Source: Chitinophagales bacterium (GTDB taxonomy: Bacteria; Bacteroidota; Bacteroidia; Chitinophagales; Chitinophagaceae). Taken from it: DNA of 60,996 nucleotides. Made by a program: the position numbers and the translations under genes. Under the pieces are notes generated by a model. It saw only the letters and a list, made by a program, of their open reading frames with translations. It searched no databases and was not told the origin of the DNA. The stretch spans positions 1-60,996 of the forward strand of contig JAATFV010000006.1 of NCBI GenBank assembly GCA_015655015.1, given 5' to 3'. Position 1 is the first letter of the stretch. The number at the start of each line of letters is the position of its first letter. Shown here piece by piece: positions 35,557-45,831 of this stretch.

Positions 35557-36828
35557 ATGGCCAATATTAATTCCTTTGATGTCCTTATAGAGCGGTTTAT
35601 CAGCGAGCGGCTGGCGCCCGGTGAAATACCGGTATTCTTCCGCTTTCTCGAGGAGGAGGAATTCCGGCAGCGTTATGCAGACCGCATCGACATGGACTTT
35701 CTGGAGGAAAGCTGGCTTGGCTGGTCGAACGACGGGCAAAAGGAGAGATTGTACAATACAATTTTGCAGGCGGGCCGTATTCAGGTGCGGGAGGAAGACA
35801 GGTACAATAGTACGGAAAGGTTCGGGGATGCAGACATGTCGCGGAATAACTACGGCGGCGATGGCCTGCGCAGAATATCCCATATAAAAAGAGGCTGGCG
35901 CGTGGGGTATGCGGCGGCGGCGGCGGTTGTGCTGCTGGTGGGCGTTGCCGTCCACCAGTATGCGGCAAAAAAAGAGATCCCCCAGGTAGCACAGGCCGCG
36001 CCTCCCTCCGAGCCTGTCGTGCAGGACCTGCTCCCGGGTCAGAACAAGGCGGTGCTTATTTTGGGAGACCATACGGTCGTAGCCCTGGACAGCCTGGCCA
36101 GGGGATCGACCGTATGGCAGGGCGGTATGAAGATCGTCAAGGAGGACAACGGCAAGATAAATTATCTGCCCGACCAGGGGCTGGTTACGGGTGAAACGGC
36201 GCCCAGGAATACCGTCCGGACTCCAAGGGGAGGGCAGTATCGGCTGACTTTGTCCGATGGCACACAGGTCTGGCTGAACGCGGCGTCCTCCATCACTTAT
36301 CCGGCGCGTTTTTCCGATGGCGACAGAACCGTCAGCATTTCGGGGGAAGTGTATTTCGAGGTCGCCAAAAATGCCGGCAATCGTTTTGTCGTCAACGTAG
36401 ACAACAGCGACGATAAAGTGGAAGTGCTGGGCACCCATTTCAATATCAATGCCTATGAGGACGAGACGGCCGTAAGGACGACGCTGCTCGAAGGAAAGGT
36501 AAAGGTATCCGGCATCAACTCTTCGGTCATCCTGAAACCTGGTCAGCAGGCGGCGGGAACCAGGGTCAGCGACGATGTGGATATCACCAAGATCATGTCC
36601 TGGAAGAACGGGGTTTTCTCGCTGGAAGGGAAATCCATACAGCAGGTGTTACGGGAACTGGCGCGCTGGTACGACCTGACGCTCGTCTATGAGAAAGAGG
36701 TGCCGGCTGTTAAATTAAGAGGCGAAATAGGAATGAACCTTAACTTATCCCAGGTATTGAAAGGATTGGCGGCCATGGATGTCAACTGCCGGTTGGAGCC
36801 GGGTAGAAAATTGTTGATCTTCCCTTGA
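35557..36828 (+). CDS. FecR-family anti-sigma factor of PUL 1
   Basis: A 423-aa protein. The cytoplasmic N-terminal region (about 1-113) binds sigma, one transmembrane helix follows (about 114-131, GYAAAAAVVLLVGVAVH), then a periplasmic FecR domain (about 215-325, VRTPRGGQYRLTLSDGTQVW ... ISGEVYFEVAKN) and a C-terminal DUF4974/STN-binding domain (about 345-420, GVFSLEGKSIQQVLRELARW). It holds the sigma factor inactive until the STN domain of the cognate SusC signals. It sits 55 nt after sigma. Confidence 0.9.
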   Translation: MANINSFDVLIERFISERLAPGEIPVFFRFLEEEEFRQRYADRIDMDFLEESWLGWSNDGQKERLYNTILQAGRIQVREEDRYNSTERFGDADMSRNNYGGDGLRRISHIKRGWRVGYAAAAAVVLLVGVAVHQYAAKKEIPQVAQAAPPSEPVVQDLLPGQNKAVLILGDHTVVALDSLARGSTVWQGGMKIVKEDNGKINYLPDQGLVTGETAPRNTVRTPRGGQYRLTLSDGTQVWLNAASSITYPARFSDGDRTVSISGEVYFEVAKNAGNRFVVNVDNSDDKVEVLGTHFNINAYEDETAVRTTLLEGKVKVSGINSSVILKPGQQAAGTRVSDDVDITKIMSWKNGVFSLEGKSIQQVLRELARWYDLTLVYEKEVPAVKLRGEIGMNLNLSQVLKGLAAMDVNCRLEPGRKLLIFP

Positions 36829-36941
36829 TGCATGGACAATAATTCTGGCCTTGCGTAAGGCTGCCAATATTGCAAGCGCATTTATTCTACGAAGTAACCG
36901 ATAAGCCTTCTCAAAAAAACTTATTCTAGGAAGCAGGTAAG

Positions 36942-37031
36942 ACCATTGTTATTACTTGTTCGGTCCCAAAAAAGATCGGGAGTGGTTGCGACACCCCCGA
37001 CCGAAGATTTTGGGCCTGAACTGACAATGGT
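36942..37031 (+). promoter_or_regulatory. Structured leader with alternative stems upstream of susC 1
   Basis: Nested inverted repeats: outer ACCATTGT (36942-36949) with ACAATGGT (37024-37031), and middle CCCAAAA (36965-36971) with TTTTGGG (37008-37014), extendable by GG/CC, plus a short inner stem (CGGG and GTG, 36977-36984, with CAC and CCCG, 36992-36999). A competing stem pairs TTCGGTC (36959-36965) with GACCGAA (36999-37005) and overlaps the left arm of the middle stem. Two conformations are therefore possible. Placed in the 246-nt gap between fecR and susC, it could attenuate or regulate translation of the transporter. Confidence 0.45.
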
Positions 37032-37074
37032 TTGAGGTACATCGCTATTCATCACCCAAAACTCAACAAAGCTA

Positions 37075-40000
37075 ATGCGAAACAGGCACTTAATCAAAAC
37101 TATGCGCGTTATGCGACTGACTTCCCTATTTCTGCTTGCAGCCGGTCTCCAGGTTAGTGCGCGGACACTATCCCAAACGGTGACTTTTTCCGGCGACCGT
37201 GTTTCCCTGGTGAAAGTATTCAATGAAGTAAAAAAGCAGACAGGTTTCCTGGTGGCTTATAATGACCAGGTAGCAGAGCAGGCAAAACCTGTCAGTATCT
37301 CCGTAAAGGATGAGCCCGTCGAACGGTTCATGCAAAAGATACTGAAGGACCAGCCTTTCGAATTCACCATTGAGGGAAACACCATTTTCATCAGGCGGAG
37401 ATCCGCCGGCCCCACCGGTGAAGCTCCGCCGCCCAGGACCTTTAAAGGCAGGGTGCTTGGCGAAGACGGCTCGCCCTTGCAAGGCGTTACGGTCAGAATA
37501 AAAGGAATGCAAGGCGGTATTACGACGGATGCCAATGGGCTTTTTACCATTACATCCGACAAGCCTTCCCTTACGCTGGTCTTCTCCTATGTCGGTTACA
37601 TGTCGACGGAAGTCGTCGCTGCCGGCAGCGACGCAATAAATATTGTCTTGCATCCAAAGACCAACAGCATGGATGAGGCGGTCGTAGTAGGATATGGCAC
37701 GGTGAAAAAAGGAGATGTCACTACCGCCGTGGCAACGGTCACTGCCAAACAACTGGAGAACAGACCTGTGATGAATGCCCTCGAGGCGATGGCAGGGCAG
37801 CTGTCAGGCGTCGATATTCAGCAGGGTGGCGGGCAGCCCGGAGGAGAAAACATAAAAATAAGAGTCCGGGGCACCAACTCCATCAGCGGCAGCTCGGACC
37901 CTTTGTATGTTGTGGACGGCATGCCTATGCCTAATGCCCTCAACGCCATCAGCGTCAATGACATCGACAACGTGACGGTGCTCAAGGATGTCTCGGCGAC
38001 TGCCATCTATGGCTCCAGGGGCTCCAGCGGCGTCGTCCTCATCACCACCAAAAAGGGTAAGTCAGGTGCGCCGGCCATCTCCGTAAGTTCTTCCGTAGGA
38101 ATGCAGCAGATAGCCAGGAAAATACCTATGATGGGGAAAGACGACTATCTGCAGCTGCTGCTCGACTCCAAGAACAACTCATGGGTCGACAGGGATCCTG
38201 TAAATAACAAAGCCACCGATGACAACGCTACCCGTCAGGCGCGGGGCGCGGCCGGCAGCATCAAATACATCATCCCGGATGGCGGCAACAATCTCTGGGG
38301 TACTTTCAGGTACAACATCCTTGATCCGGCCGACGTGGCGAAAATGCCGAACACGGATTGGCAGGACGAGATCTATCGCAATGCGCTGGTGACCCAAAAC
38401 GAGATCTCCGTATCCGGCGGCGCCGGCAATACGCATTACATTATTTCCGGCAACTATGCTAAACAGGACGGCCTTATCATCAACTCTACCTATCAGCGCT
38501 TCAATGTGCGCTCAAGACTGGAATCCAGGATACGGAAGAACCTTACCATAGGTCTTCAGTTGCTGGCCAACTCCAATAACGGCAGGCTGCAGGCACAAGG
38601 CCGCAACGAAGCGCTAGGGGGCTGGGGCGTCGACCTGGCAGCCCTGTCCATGGCGCCGGTATTCCCTGTGAAGAACCCTGATGGCTCCTATGCAGACATG
38701 GCGCGTGATCCGGATATACTGGGAGCGGGTCAACCGGGATTCAACCCCCTGGAAATGGCCAATAACCGATACCATTATAAGAAGAACTCCGGCTGGTCTG
38801 CTTTTGCATTTGCAGAATGGGAGATCATCCCCAACCTCAAATACAAATTCACTTTCAACCAGACGAATGTCAATAATGAAAACAGCTTTTTCGAGCCGTC
38901 GGGTATCAACGACTATGGCATGACGACGACAGGAACAACATCTTCCAATGCACAGGATCATACCAGGAGTTATCTGATAGAAAACCTGGTGACCTACAAC
39001 AAAACGATTGCTGACAAACATAATTTTTCCCTGCTGGGCGGTTATACCATCGAAGACGCGCAGATGGGATCCATCAGCACCGCTGCCGCCAATGGCGCCA
39101 GCAACTATGTCCAGCTGGTGACAGGAACGCCTGTAACTGCTGTCACCGGTGCATCCGAATATTCATTGCTGTCTTATCTGGGACGGCTGTCGTATAACTT
39201 CAGCCAGCGCTATCTGCTGACAGGCACAGTACGCTGGGATGGGTCATCCCGTTTCAGCCCTAACCATAAATGGGGATTCTTTCCTTCCGTTTCCGCGGGC
39301 TGGAACATTGCCAGGGAGTCGTTCATGGAGAACGTAAAGGTCATCAATGATCTCAAGATCCGCGGCGGTTGGGGTATCTCCGGAAATAACAACATCGGTA
39401 ACTTCGAATGGCAGGGCAATATTGGTACCAACCGTTATCCTGTCGGCAGCACGCAGGTGGCCTTGTTGGGCGTTACCCCGGGCTCCAAGGCGCAGAACGA
39501 CCTGCTGACCTGGGAAAAAACACGAGAGTTCAACGTGGGATTCGATCTGAGTATCCTGAACAACCGTATCACCCTCAGCGGCGACTACTATGCAAGGACC
39601 TCCTATGATCTGTTGTTGAGCCTTCCGACACCCATCCTCACCGGGCAGACATCCTTCCTGACCAATATAGGCAAGATGCAGAACAAAGGGGTGGAGCTTA
39701 CGCTGTCTACGAGGAACATCACCGGCTCGACCTTCTCCTGGAGCACGGACTTCAACATTTCTCACAACGACAATAAAGTGCTGTCGCTGGGACCAGGCAA
39801 CACGCCTATTTTCCCCGCTTCCAAAATATCCGGCGGCCCCTGGTTCCGTACGGCAGTCGGTTATCCGCTATCCACTTTCTGGGGTTACCAGGCGCTGGGA
39901 GTTTTCAGAGATGACGCAGATCTCGGCAGGCATACCCAGTACGCTCCCGGTAAAGACCGGCCGGGCCAGTTGTATTACAAGGATGTCAGCGGGCCCGACG

Positions 40001-40590
40001 GCAAGCCCGATGGCGTTATCGATGTTAATGACCGCACTTCCATCGGCAACAACAATCCGAAGTTTACGGCAGGTATGACCAACCACTTCAGCTATAAGGC
40101 CCTTAGCCTCGATGTACAGTTGAACGCAAGTTATGGCGGTCATACCTACAACCTCCTGTTCAAGGAGCTGGTGAAAGGCACCGATGGGTCCAGGGGAGCG
40201 CCCAAATACCTGCTCGACAGATGGCGTTCGCCGGAACAACCGGGCAATGGGAAAATTCCGGCTGTTACGTCCGTCGGCAGAGGTTTGGACGGCAATGGCT
40301 CGTCCTACTGGGTCCAGGATAACTCCTACCTGCGTATCCGCAATGTGACGCTTGCCTATGATCTGACTTCCAGCCTGCCGAAGAAATACAATATACAGCG
40401 TCTGAGGGTATACGCATCTGTATATAACCTGTATACTTTTACGAAGTACCTGGGTTACGATCCGGAAGCCAATACCTCCTATTATTATGATTCACCGGAT
40501 GGTACCGGCGGGGCCCAGGTGAGCGGCGCGGATTATCTCGCTTATCCGACATCCCGTACGTACAGCCTTGGCATAAACCTGACATTCTGA
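37075..40590 (+). CDS. SusC/RagA TonB-dependent transporter with STN domain (PUL 1)
   Basis: An 1171-aa outer-membrane beta-barrel. A signal peptide comes first (to about residue 36), then an STN signalling domain (about 40-105: VKVFNEVKKQTGFLVAYNDQ), CarboxypepD_reg domain (about 123-205: FKGRVLGEDGSPLQGVTVRI), a plug (about 215-340: LDEAVVVGYGTVKKGDV-like start, then IRVRGTNSISGSSDPLYVVD), and the 22-strand barrel ending SLGINLTF. It imports oligosaccharides with its SusD lid, powered by TonB. The STN domain fits signalling to the upstream FecR. The initial ATG could also be at 37102 or 37111. Confidence 0.95.
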   Translation: MRNRHLIKTMRVMRLTSLFLLAAGLQVSARTLSQTVTFSGDRVSLVKVFNEVKKQTGFLVAYNDQVAEQAKPVSISVKDEPVERFMQKILKDQPFEFTIEGNTIFIRRRSAGPTGEAPPPRTFKGRVLGEDGSPLQGVTVRIKGMQGGITTDANGLFTITSDKPSLTLVFSYVGYMSTEVVAAGSDAINIVLHPKTNSMDEAVVVGYGTVKKGDVTTAVATVTAKQLENRPVMNALEAMAGQLSGVDIQQGGGQPGGENIKIRVRGTNSISGSSDPLYVVDGMPMPNALNAISVNDIDNVTVLKDVSATAIYGSRGSSGVVLITTKKGKSGAPAISVSSSVGMQQIARKIPMMGKDDYLQLLLDSKNNSWVDRDPVNNKATDDNATRQARGAAGSIKYIIPDGGNNLWGTFRYNILDPADVAKMPNTDWQDEIYRNALVTQNEISVSGGAGNTHYIISGNYAKQDGLIINSTYQRFNVRSRLESRIRKNLTIGLQLLANSNNGRLQAQGRNEALGGWGVDLAALSMAPVFPVKNPDGSYADMARDPDILGAGQPGFNPLEMANNRYHYKKNSGWSAFAFAEWEIIPNLKYKFTFNQTNVNNENSFFEPSGINDYGMTTTGTTSSNAQDHTRSYLIENLVTYNKTIADKHNFSLLGGYTIEDAQMGSISTAAANGASNYVQLVTGTPVTAVTGASEYSLLSYLGRLSYNFSQRYLLTGTVRWDGSSRFSPNHKWGFFPSVSAGWNIARESFMENVKVINDLKIRGGWGISGNNNIGNFEWQGNIGTNRYPVGSTQVALLGVTPGSKAQNDLLTWEKTREFNVGFDLSILNNRITLSGDYYARTSYDLLLSLPTPILTGQTSFLTNIGKMQNKGVELTLSTRNITGSTFSWSTDFNISHNDNKVLSLGPGNTPIFPASKISGGPWFRTAVGYPLSTFWGYQALGVFRDDADLGRHTQYAPGKDRPGQLYYKDVSGPDGKPDGVIDVNDRTSIGNNNPKFTAGMTNHFSYKALSLDVQLNASYGGHTYNLLFKELVKGTDGSRGAPKYLLDRWRSPEQPGNGKIPAVTSVGRGLDGNGSSYWVQDNSYLRIRNVTLAYDLTSSLPKKYNIQRLRVYASVYNLYTFTKYLGYDPEANTSYYYDSPDGTGGAQVSGADYLAYPTSRTYSLGINLTF

Positions 40591-40622
40591 TCCGAATTAT
40601 GAACTATTCAACGCCTTCAGTA

Positions 40623-42239
40623 ATGAAATACACAATATTCTTTCTCTTCGCGCTGGCTTCCGTATCATGCGGGAAGAACAAGCTCGACCTGACCGATCCC
40701 GCCAATTTTACGCCGCAACAATTCTACAAGACACAGTCCGACATGGATATAGCTGTGATAGGCGCCTATGGCAAGCTGCGGGACTTATACAACGGGAATT
40801 TCCAATACTGGGGAGAGATCCGTTCCGACAATACCAGCTTCTACAACCCTTCCGTGGACAGGAACAGCGTCAATCTCCTGGTGCCTGTACAGGTGACCTA
40901 CCTGGAAGTGAACAATTTCTGGAATTTTCTTTACCTGGCTATCATCTCCGCCAATACGGTCCTGGAAAAAGTAGACGGAGCCACCTATACCAGCGATGCG
41001 GTGAAGAACCAGCATATCGGGGAAGCCGAGGTGATAAGGGCCTTGTGTTACTTCTATCTGGCGCGTACCTATGGTGGTACGGCATTGAACGGCAAGCTGC
41101 TGGGAGTCCCGCTGGTCACTAAACAGTTGGGCGCCGACGCGGCGCGGCTTATGCCAAGGGCCAGCCTGGAAGACACTTATGCCCTTATCGTCAGCGATCT
41201 CACAGATGCCAAGACCAAACTGCCGTCTTCCGCTACGGGAGCCAATGCTGGGCGCTTCACCAACGCCGCCGCCCAGGCGCTGCTGGGAAAAGTGTATATG
41301 TTCATGGCGGGATACCCGCTCAATAAGGGAACGGATTATTATGCAAAAGCCGCCGCCGAGTTCCAGCCAGTTATCGACAATACCGCGCTGTCCCTGGTGT
41401 CCAGCTACGTGAAACTGTTCGACTCCAATAACAAGAACTCTTCTGAAGCCATCATCGAGATCCAGTTCAAGGCCGACCTGGCGAACAGGACAGGCAACGC
41501 CTTCCAGTCCAAAATGCTCACCAGCGCCGCCGCCACCGCATTGGTTCCGGCGGGTGATGCAGGGACGGCAGACAACAAGCCCAATATCTCCCTGCTGAAT
41601 ACTTATGCAGCGGGCGACCCCAGGAAATCCGTAGCCTTCCGGCCCGGCTATAAACAGGCCAGCGGCACTTACAGGACGGAAGCATATGGCCACAAGTACT
41701 GGCAGCAGCTGGGAGCGGATAAGTCGAACGTGGACTCCTACCTGGACTGGGACTGCAACTGGAAAGAGCTGAGGCTGGCGGAAGTGTACCTGCTTTATTC
41801 GGAGGCGCTGGTACGGTCGGGAGGAGACAAGAGCACGGCGCTCCTCTACCTCAACAAGATCCGGCAGCGGGCCAGGAATACCAGCAAGTCGGACGACCCC
41901 ACGATCGCGACTATTGAGACGCAATTCCCCACCTGGAACACAGGTGATCCTTCTCTAACACTGAAGGACTATGATCTTACCGACTTTGCGTCCGACAGCG
42001 ACTTCCTGCTGGCCATAGAAAACGAGTCGAGAGTGGAATTCGCCCTGGAGGACAAACGCTGGTATGACCTCGTCAGGACCCAGCGCGCCCCGGCAGTAAT
42101 GACGGCATCATCGCTAACGGATGAGAATACTGTCATTACCTGGGACGACAGGGACTATGCCCTCCCCATTCCCCAGAATGCGATGATCAATTCCAATCCG
42201 GGCATTGTCATTCAAAATAAAGGATATACACAGCTCTAG
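40623..42239 (+). CDS. SusD/RagB glycan-binding lipoprotein (PUL 1)
   Basis: About 538 aa starting at 40623 (MKYTIFFLFALASVSCGKNK, lipobox Cys16); the upstream ATG at 40599 would add eight residues before the signal. TPR-rich helical protein with the SusD pattern DLTDPANFTPQQFYKTQSDM ... EAEVIRALCYFYLARTYGG ... LAEVYLLYSEALVRSGGD ... RVEFALEDKRWYDLVR. It caps the SusC pore and binds the substrate. It follows susC by 32 nt, so the two are cotranslated. Confidence 0.95.
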   Translation: MKYTIFFLFALASVSCGKNKLDLTDPANFTPQQFYKTQSDMDIAVIGAYGKLRDLYNGNFQYWGEIRSDNTSFYNPSVDRNSVNLLVPVQVTYLEVNNFWNFLYLAIISANTVLEKVDGATYTSDAVKNQHIGEAEVIRALCYFYLARTYGGTALNGKLLGVPLVTKQLGADAARLMPRASLEDTYALIVSDLTDAKTKLPSSATGANAGRFTNAAAQALLGKVYMFMAGYPLNKGTDYYAKAAAEFQPVIDNTALSLVSSYVKLFDSNNKNSSEAIIEIQFKADLANRTGNAFQSKMLTSAAATALVPAGDAGTADNKPNISLLNTYAAGDPRKSVAFRPGYKQASGTYRTEAYGHKYWQQLGADKSNVDSYLDWDCNWKELRLAEVYLLYSEALVRSGGDKSTALLYLNKIRQRARNTSKSDDPTIATIETQFPTWNTGDPSLTLKDYDLTDFASDSDFLLAIENESRVEFALEDKRWYDLVRTQRAPAVMTASSLTDENTVITWDDRDYALPIPQNAMINSNPGIVIQNKGYTQL

Positions 42240-42282
42240 CAGGCTGTTTATCTGATTGTCTCACCTCAGTCAAATTTTTAAG

Positions 42283-43563
42283 ATGATAACGAAGCTATTG
42301 TCATGCGCTCTATTATGCCTTTCCATTGCGAAAAGAACCGCCGCACAGGGAGACGGATATATCTACAAGGATGGCAAACGCCAGTTCGTCTTCGGCAGCT
42401 ATTTTCTTCCGAAGGACGATGCCGGTCTCAAGGAGATGACGGACGCAGGCTTCAACCTCTTTGCCTGCGGAAATGCACAGGACCTCGATCGTCTGCAACG
42501 TTACAATACCCAGGGATGGGTGTTCCTTCGGCTGGAGAAAGGCGTTACACCTGAATTGCAACGGCAAATAACTTCCGTCGCCAACCATCCGGCGCTGGCG
42601 GTCTGGAGCGGGCCAGATGAATTGGTATGGGGCTTCACCGCCAACAGCAGGTTGTACAGGGAATTGAAAGTCCATTCCGAAAAAGGCGCCTGGAGAAAGC
42701 TGAATCCTGACGCCCTTCAATATGCCAGACAGCAGAGCGCTCTCCTGCTGCCGAACATGCACAACGCCGTCGCCTGGCTTCGCAGTGCGGATAAGCGCAA
42801 CCTTCAGTTGTGGATCAATGAAGGAGAGAACAGCGATATGAGTTATATGTGGCAATACATGGACGATTTCGATATCACCGGGTTCGATCTCTACCCGGTG
42901 AAAACGGCGCGGCCGGACAGCAGCACCCGTCCCCGCCGGCAGGTACAGTCCATCGGCAAGAGTACGGGGCGGTGGAACACCGTTAGCCAGGGCAAACCGC
43001 TGTGGATAGTGCTGCAGGCTTTTTCATGGAGTGAGCTGAGATCTGTAGAACCCTGGAATGCCGATGGACGCCCCATTGCCTATCCCTCTTTCGAAGAATC
43101 GAGACATATGGCTTATGGCGCCCTGGCAGCCGGTGCGTCCGGCCTCCTGTACTGGGACTTGCGGTGGCTCACCTCGGAAGAATGCCGGCAATCGCTGTAC
43201 GGGCTGGCGCGGGAGTTCAAAGCCCTGCAGCCTTTCTTATCCACGGACCCCAGGCCTATCAGCGTCAGAGCTTATGAGCCCGACAGCACAGCGGGCCGGG
43301 TAATGGCCACCGCCCGCCAGTATGGCCGGGACTGGATGGTCGCCGTGGTCAACGAAGCGGACACCGCTCAATATGCCGCCGTCGTGAGCGGGCTGGACCG
43401 GCTCAACGGACAAAAGCTGGTCCAACTATATGGGGATGACGAAGGGCAGGTAAAGGACGGCAAGTTTGTCGTCCGCCTGCGGCCGCTCGAAGTAAAAGTA
43501 TTCGCCACCAGCCGAAAATGGGAGGCCGTCGATAAAAAAGGACGGAACTACCCCGGCAAATAA
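42283..43563 (+). CDS. TIM-barrel glycoside hydrolase-like secreted protein
   Basis: About 426 aa from ATG 42283, which gives a signal peptide (MITKLLSCALLCLSIAKRTA) cut before QGDGY. The sequence reads like the catalytic barrel of a glycosidase: GKRQFVFGSYFLPKDDAGLK at the front, AVWSGPDELVWGF (about residue 112, possible acid/base), FDITGFDLYP, ... LLYWDLRW (about 290) and a C-terminal beta domain. I cannot name a CAZy family. It is between susD and the DUF4838 gene, all on one strand with small gaps, so it belongs to the PUL. Confidence 0.65.
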   Translation: MITKLLSCALLCLSIAKRTAAQGDGYIYKDGKRQFVFGSYFLPKDDAGLKEMTDAGFNLFACGNAQDLDRLQRYNTQGWVFLRLEKGVTPELQRQITSVANHPALAVWSGPDELVWGFTANSRLYRELKVHSEKGAWRKLNPDALQYARQQSALLLPNMHNAVAWLRSADKRNLQLWINEGENSDMSYMWQYMDDFDITGFDLYPVKTARPDSSTRPRRQVQSIGKSTGRWNTVSQGKPLWIVLQAFSWSELRSVEPWNADGRPIAYPSFEESRHMAYGALAAGASGLLYWDLRWLTSEECRQSLYGLAREFKALQPFLSTDPRPISVRAYEPDSTAGRVMATARQYGRDWMVAVVNEADTAQYAAVVSGLDRLNGQKLVQLYGDDEGQVKDGKFVVRLRPLEVKVFATSRKWEAVDKKGRNYPGK

Positions 43564-43592
43564 ATATTCTGAAGGAATAAAAAGGAAAAATT

Positions 43593-45809
43593 ATGAAGAA
43601 GGTCTTTCAACATTGGAAAATCAACATGCCGTTACTTATCCTGGCAGCTATAACAGCCCTGCACTTCAAGGCCCCGGCTCCGGGAGCGATCGATCTGGTC
43701 AGGGACGGCAAAAGCCAGTATGTCATTATTATCCCGTCCGCCGCTTCTCCCCAGGTGCAGCGGGCTGCTGACCTGATGCAGCGATACGTTGAGAAGATGT
43801 CCGGTTGCCGGCTGCCGGTGGCAGGCGCGCTCCCGGTTGGGGGAAAAGGGGTCTTTATAAAGGAAGCTGCTGGTCTGAAATTCGACGGCTTCCGGCTCAA
43901 CACGCTGTCCGACGGCTCTATTTCCATCGAAGGAGGCAAAGACAGGGGATGTATATATGGGGCAGTGAGGATACTAGACAAATACCTGGGCTGTCATTTG
44001 TACAGTCCAAGGTATAAAGTGATCCCTTCCGCCAAAGACCTGCGCCTGCCCGCCTTGCAGGAGGCGGATTCGTCCGTCAACAGCCTGCGCATTGTCTTTA
44101 CCGTAAATGAGTTCAGCCAGGACCAGGACCTGCTGGACTGGAACAGGACCACGAACAGGTTTCCTCCCTTTGCGGATGACTATTATTGCCATACGTTCAC
44201 GCACCGGCTGCTGCCTGCCGACTCCTTCTATAAAGTCCATCCGGAATACTATGCGCTGATTGGCGGCCAGCGGGTCCCGGATCAGCTTTGCATGTCCAAT
44301 CCGGATGTCGTCAGGGAAGTGATCAAACAGCTGAAGAAGGACATGCCGCTGCAGCCAGATCGGTTATACTGGTCCGTAAGCCAGGCGGACGGCCCGCTGT
44401 ATTGCCAATGTCCGGACTGCCTGAAGGCGATAGAAGAAGAGAAGAGCGTGGCAGGTCCTATCATGCGTTTTGTCAACCAGGTGGCGAAAGAATTCCCTGA
44501 CAAGATCATCTCTACGCTCGCGTATTATTACTCGCTGGTGCCGCCGGCTGTCACGAGACCGCTGGATAATGTACAGATCATGTACTGCGGCGGCGATCTC
44601 GCTGCATGGGGAAGAGTAGCCAAACACATCTACGTATGGGATTATGTAGTAGACTACTTCCATTTTCAATGCCCTTACCCCAGCCTCTTTATGCTGCAGC
44701 CCCAGGTGAAAGACCAGGTAAGCAAAGGCGCCAACGAGTTCTTTATCCAGGGGAGTATCGACTATGGGATGGAATTTGCCGAGCTGCGGCTATACCTGTA
44801 TTCCCATATCGCCTGGAACCCGGATGTGGACGTCTCCGCGACGATAGATGAATTTCTGAAGGCTTATTATGGTGCGGCAGCGCCCTATGTCCGGAAATAT
44901 ATCGACAGGATCACCGATGCCTATGAAAAAACAAAGGATAAAAAGAAGCTGATCATCAACACCCCGCCTACTTATTACCAGGACACTTATCTCACCCCCG
45001 AACTCCTGGCCGAATACAATGCGTTCTTCGACCAGGCGGAACAGGCCGTGAAAGGGCAGGAAGTGTTTGCGGCACATGTGCACCTGGCCCGGATGCCCCT
45101 GAACTTCGCCGAAATGGAGATCGCCAAACACAAGATGTACGGTCCCGGCGGCTGGTGGGATGCAACAGGCACCGTGAGGAACAAAAAGCTGGACAATCTC
45201 TTCGATGACTTTTACACTACCCTTAAAAAAGAAGGTATCGTTGACATCAATGAGAACAATTACGTCCTGGACGATTACAAGAAGCATACGGCCTTTACTA
45301 CTTCCAACGCAGCGGCTATCGGCAACCTGGCATGGCATAAAAAAGTTACGGCTGACAGCCTTCCTCCCGAAAGGCTGCACAGGTTCTATTCCAACGATCT
45401 GTCCATGCTGACGGACGGTGCAAGAGGGGACGATGCCACCCGCAACCTGTTCTGGCTGATATGGCCCGGCAAGGAGTTCAACATTACCGTCGACCTCGGT
45501 GAGGCGAAAAAAATATCATCCGTCGACCTGGGCGCTCTGTGGCGATCCGGCCCTACCGTCCCTCCCGCCTCTGTGGAATGTTTTGTTTCCACCAAAGAGA
45601 ACAAGGGCTATACATCCATCGGGCGGCAGGAATGGAATTACGATCAGCAAAAGACGGGGGACAGCGACTGGCGATATGTTTACTCATTCAGGACAGATAC
45701 GAAAGCGCGTTATGTAAAATTCCATATTATCCGTCATGACAAGGCTGTTTCGGGAAGAAAGAAAGGCCTGCCGGTGCAAACCTTCCTGGATGAAATAGAG
45801 GTACGCTAA
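43593..45809 (+). CDS. DUF4838-domain protein, alpha-glucuronidase-like
   Basis: A 738-aa secreted protein. Residues of about 40-130 form an alpha-glucuronidase-type N domain (QRAADLMQRYVEKMSGCRLP ... IEGGKDRGCIYGAVRIL). The DUF4838 core (about 170-440) contains YWSVSQADGPLYCQCPDCLK, a conserved Cys/Asp cluster, and STLAYYYS. The C-terminal 150 residues (GKEFNITVDLGEAKKISSVD ... KARYVKFHI) are a discoidin/F5-8-type carbohydrate-binding module. DUF4838 proteins are frequent in PULs and inferred to be glycosidases acting on uronic-acid-containing glycans; the reaction is not proven. Confidence 0.75.
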   Translation: MKKVFQHWKINMPLLILAAITALHFKAPAPGAIDLVRDGKSQYVIIIPSAASPQVQRAADLMQRYVEKMSGCRLPVAGALPVGGKGVFIKEAAGLKFDGFRLNTLSDGSISIEGGKDRGCIYGAVRILDKYLGCHLYSPRYKVIPSAKDLRLPALQEADSSVNSLRIVFTVNEFSQDQDLLDWNRTTNRFPPFADDYYCHTFTHRLLPADSFYKVHPEYYALIGGQRVPDQLCMSNPDVVREVIKQLKKDMPLQPDRLYWSVSQADGPLYCQCPDCLKAIEEEKSVAGPIMRFVNQVAKEFPDKIISTLAYYYSLVPPAVTRPLDNVQIMYCGGDLAAWGRVAKHIYVWDYVVDYFHFQCPYPSLFMLQPQVKDQVSKGANEFFIQGSIDYGMEFAELRLYLYSHIAWNPDVDVSATIDEFLKAYYGAAAPYVRKYIDRITDAYEKTKDKKKLIINTPPTYYQDTYLTPELLAEYNAFFDQAEQAVKGQEVFAAHVHLARMPLNFAEMEIAKHKMYGPGGWWDATGTVRNKKLDNLFDDFYTTLKKEGIVDINENNYVLDDYKKHTAFTTSNAAAIGNLAWHKKVTADSLPPERLHRFYSNDLSMLTDGARGDDATRNLFWLIWPGKEFNITVDLGEAKKISSVDLGALWRSGPTVPPASVECFVSTKENKGYTSIGRQEWNYDQQKTGDSDWRYVYSFRTDTKARYVKFHIIRHDKAVSGRKKGLPVQTFLDEIEVR

Positions 45810-45831
45810 GTATTTTAAAAACTTCAACTCA

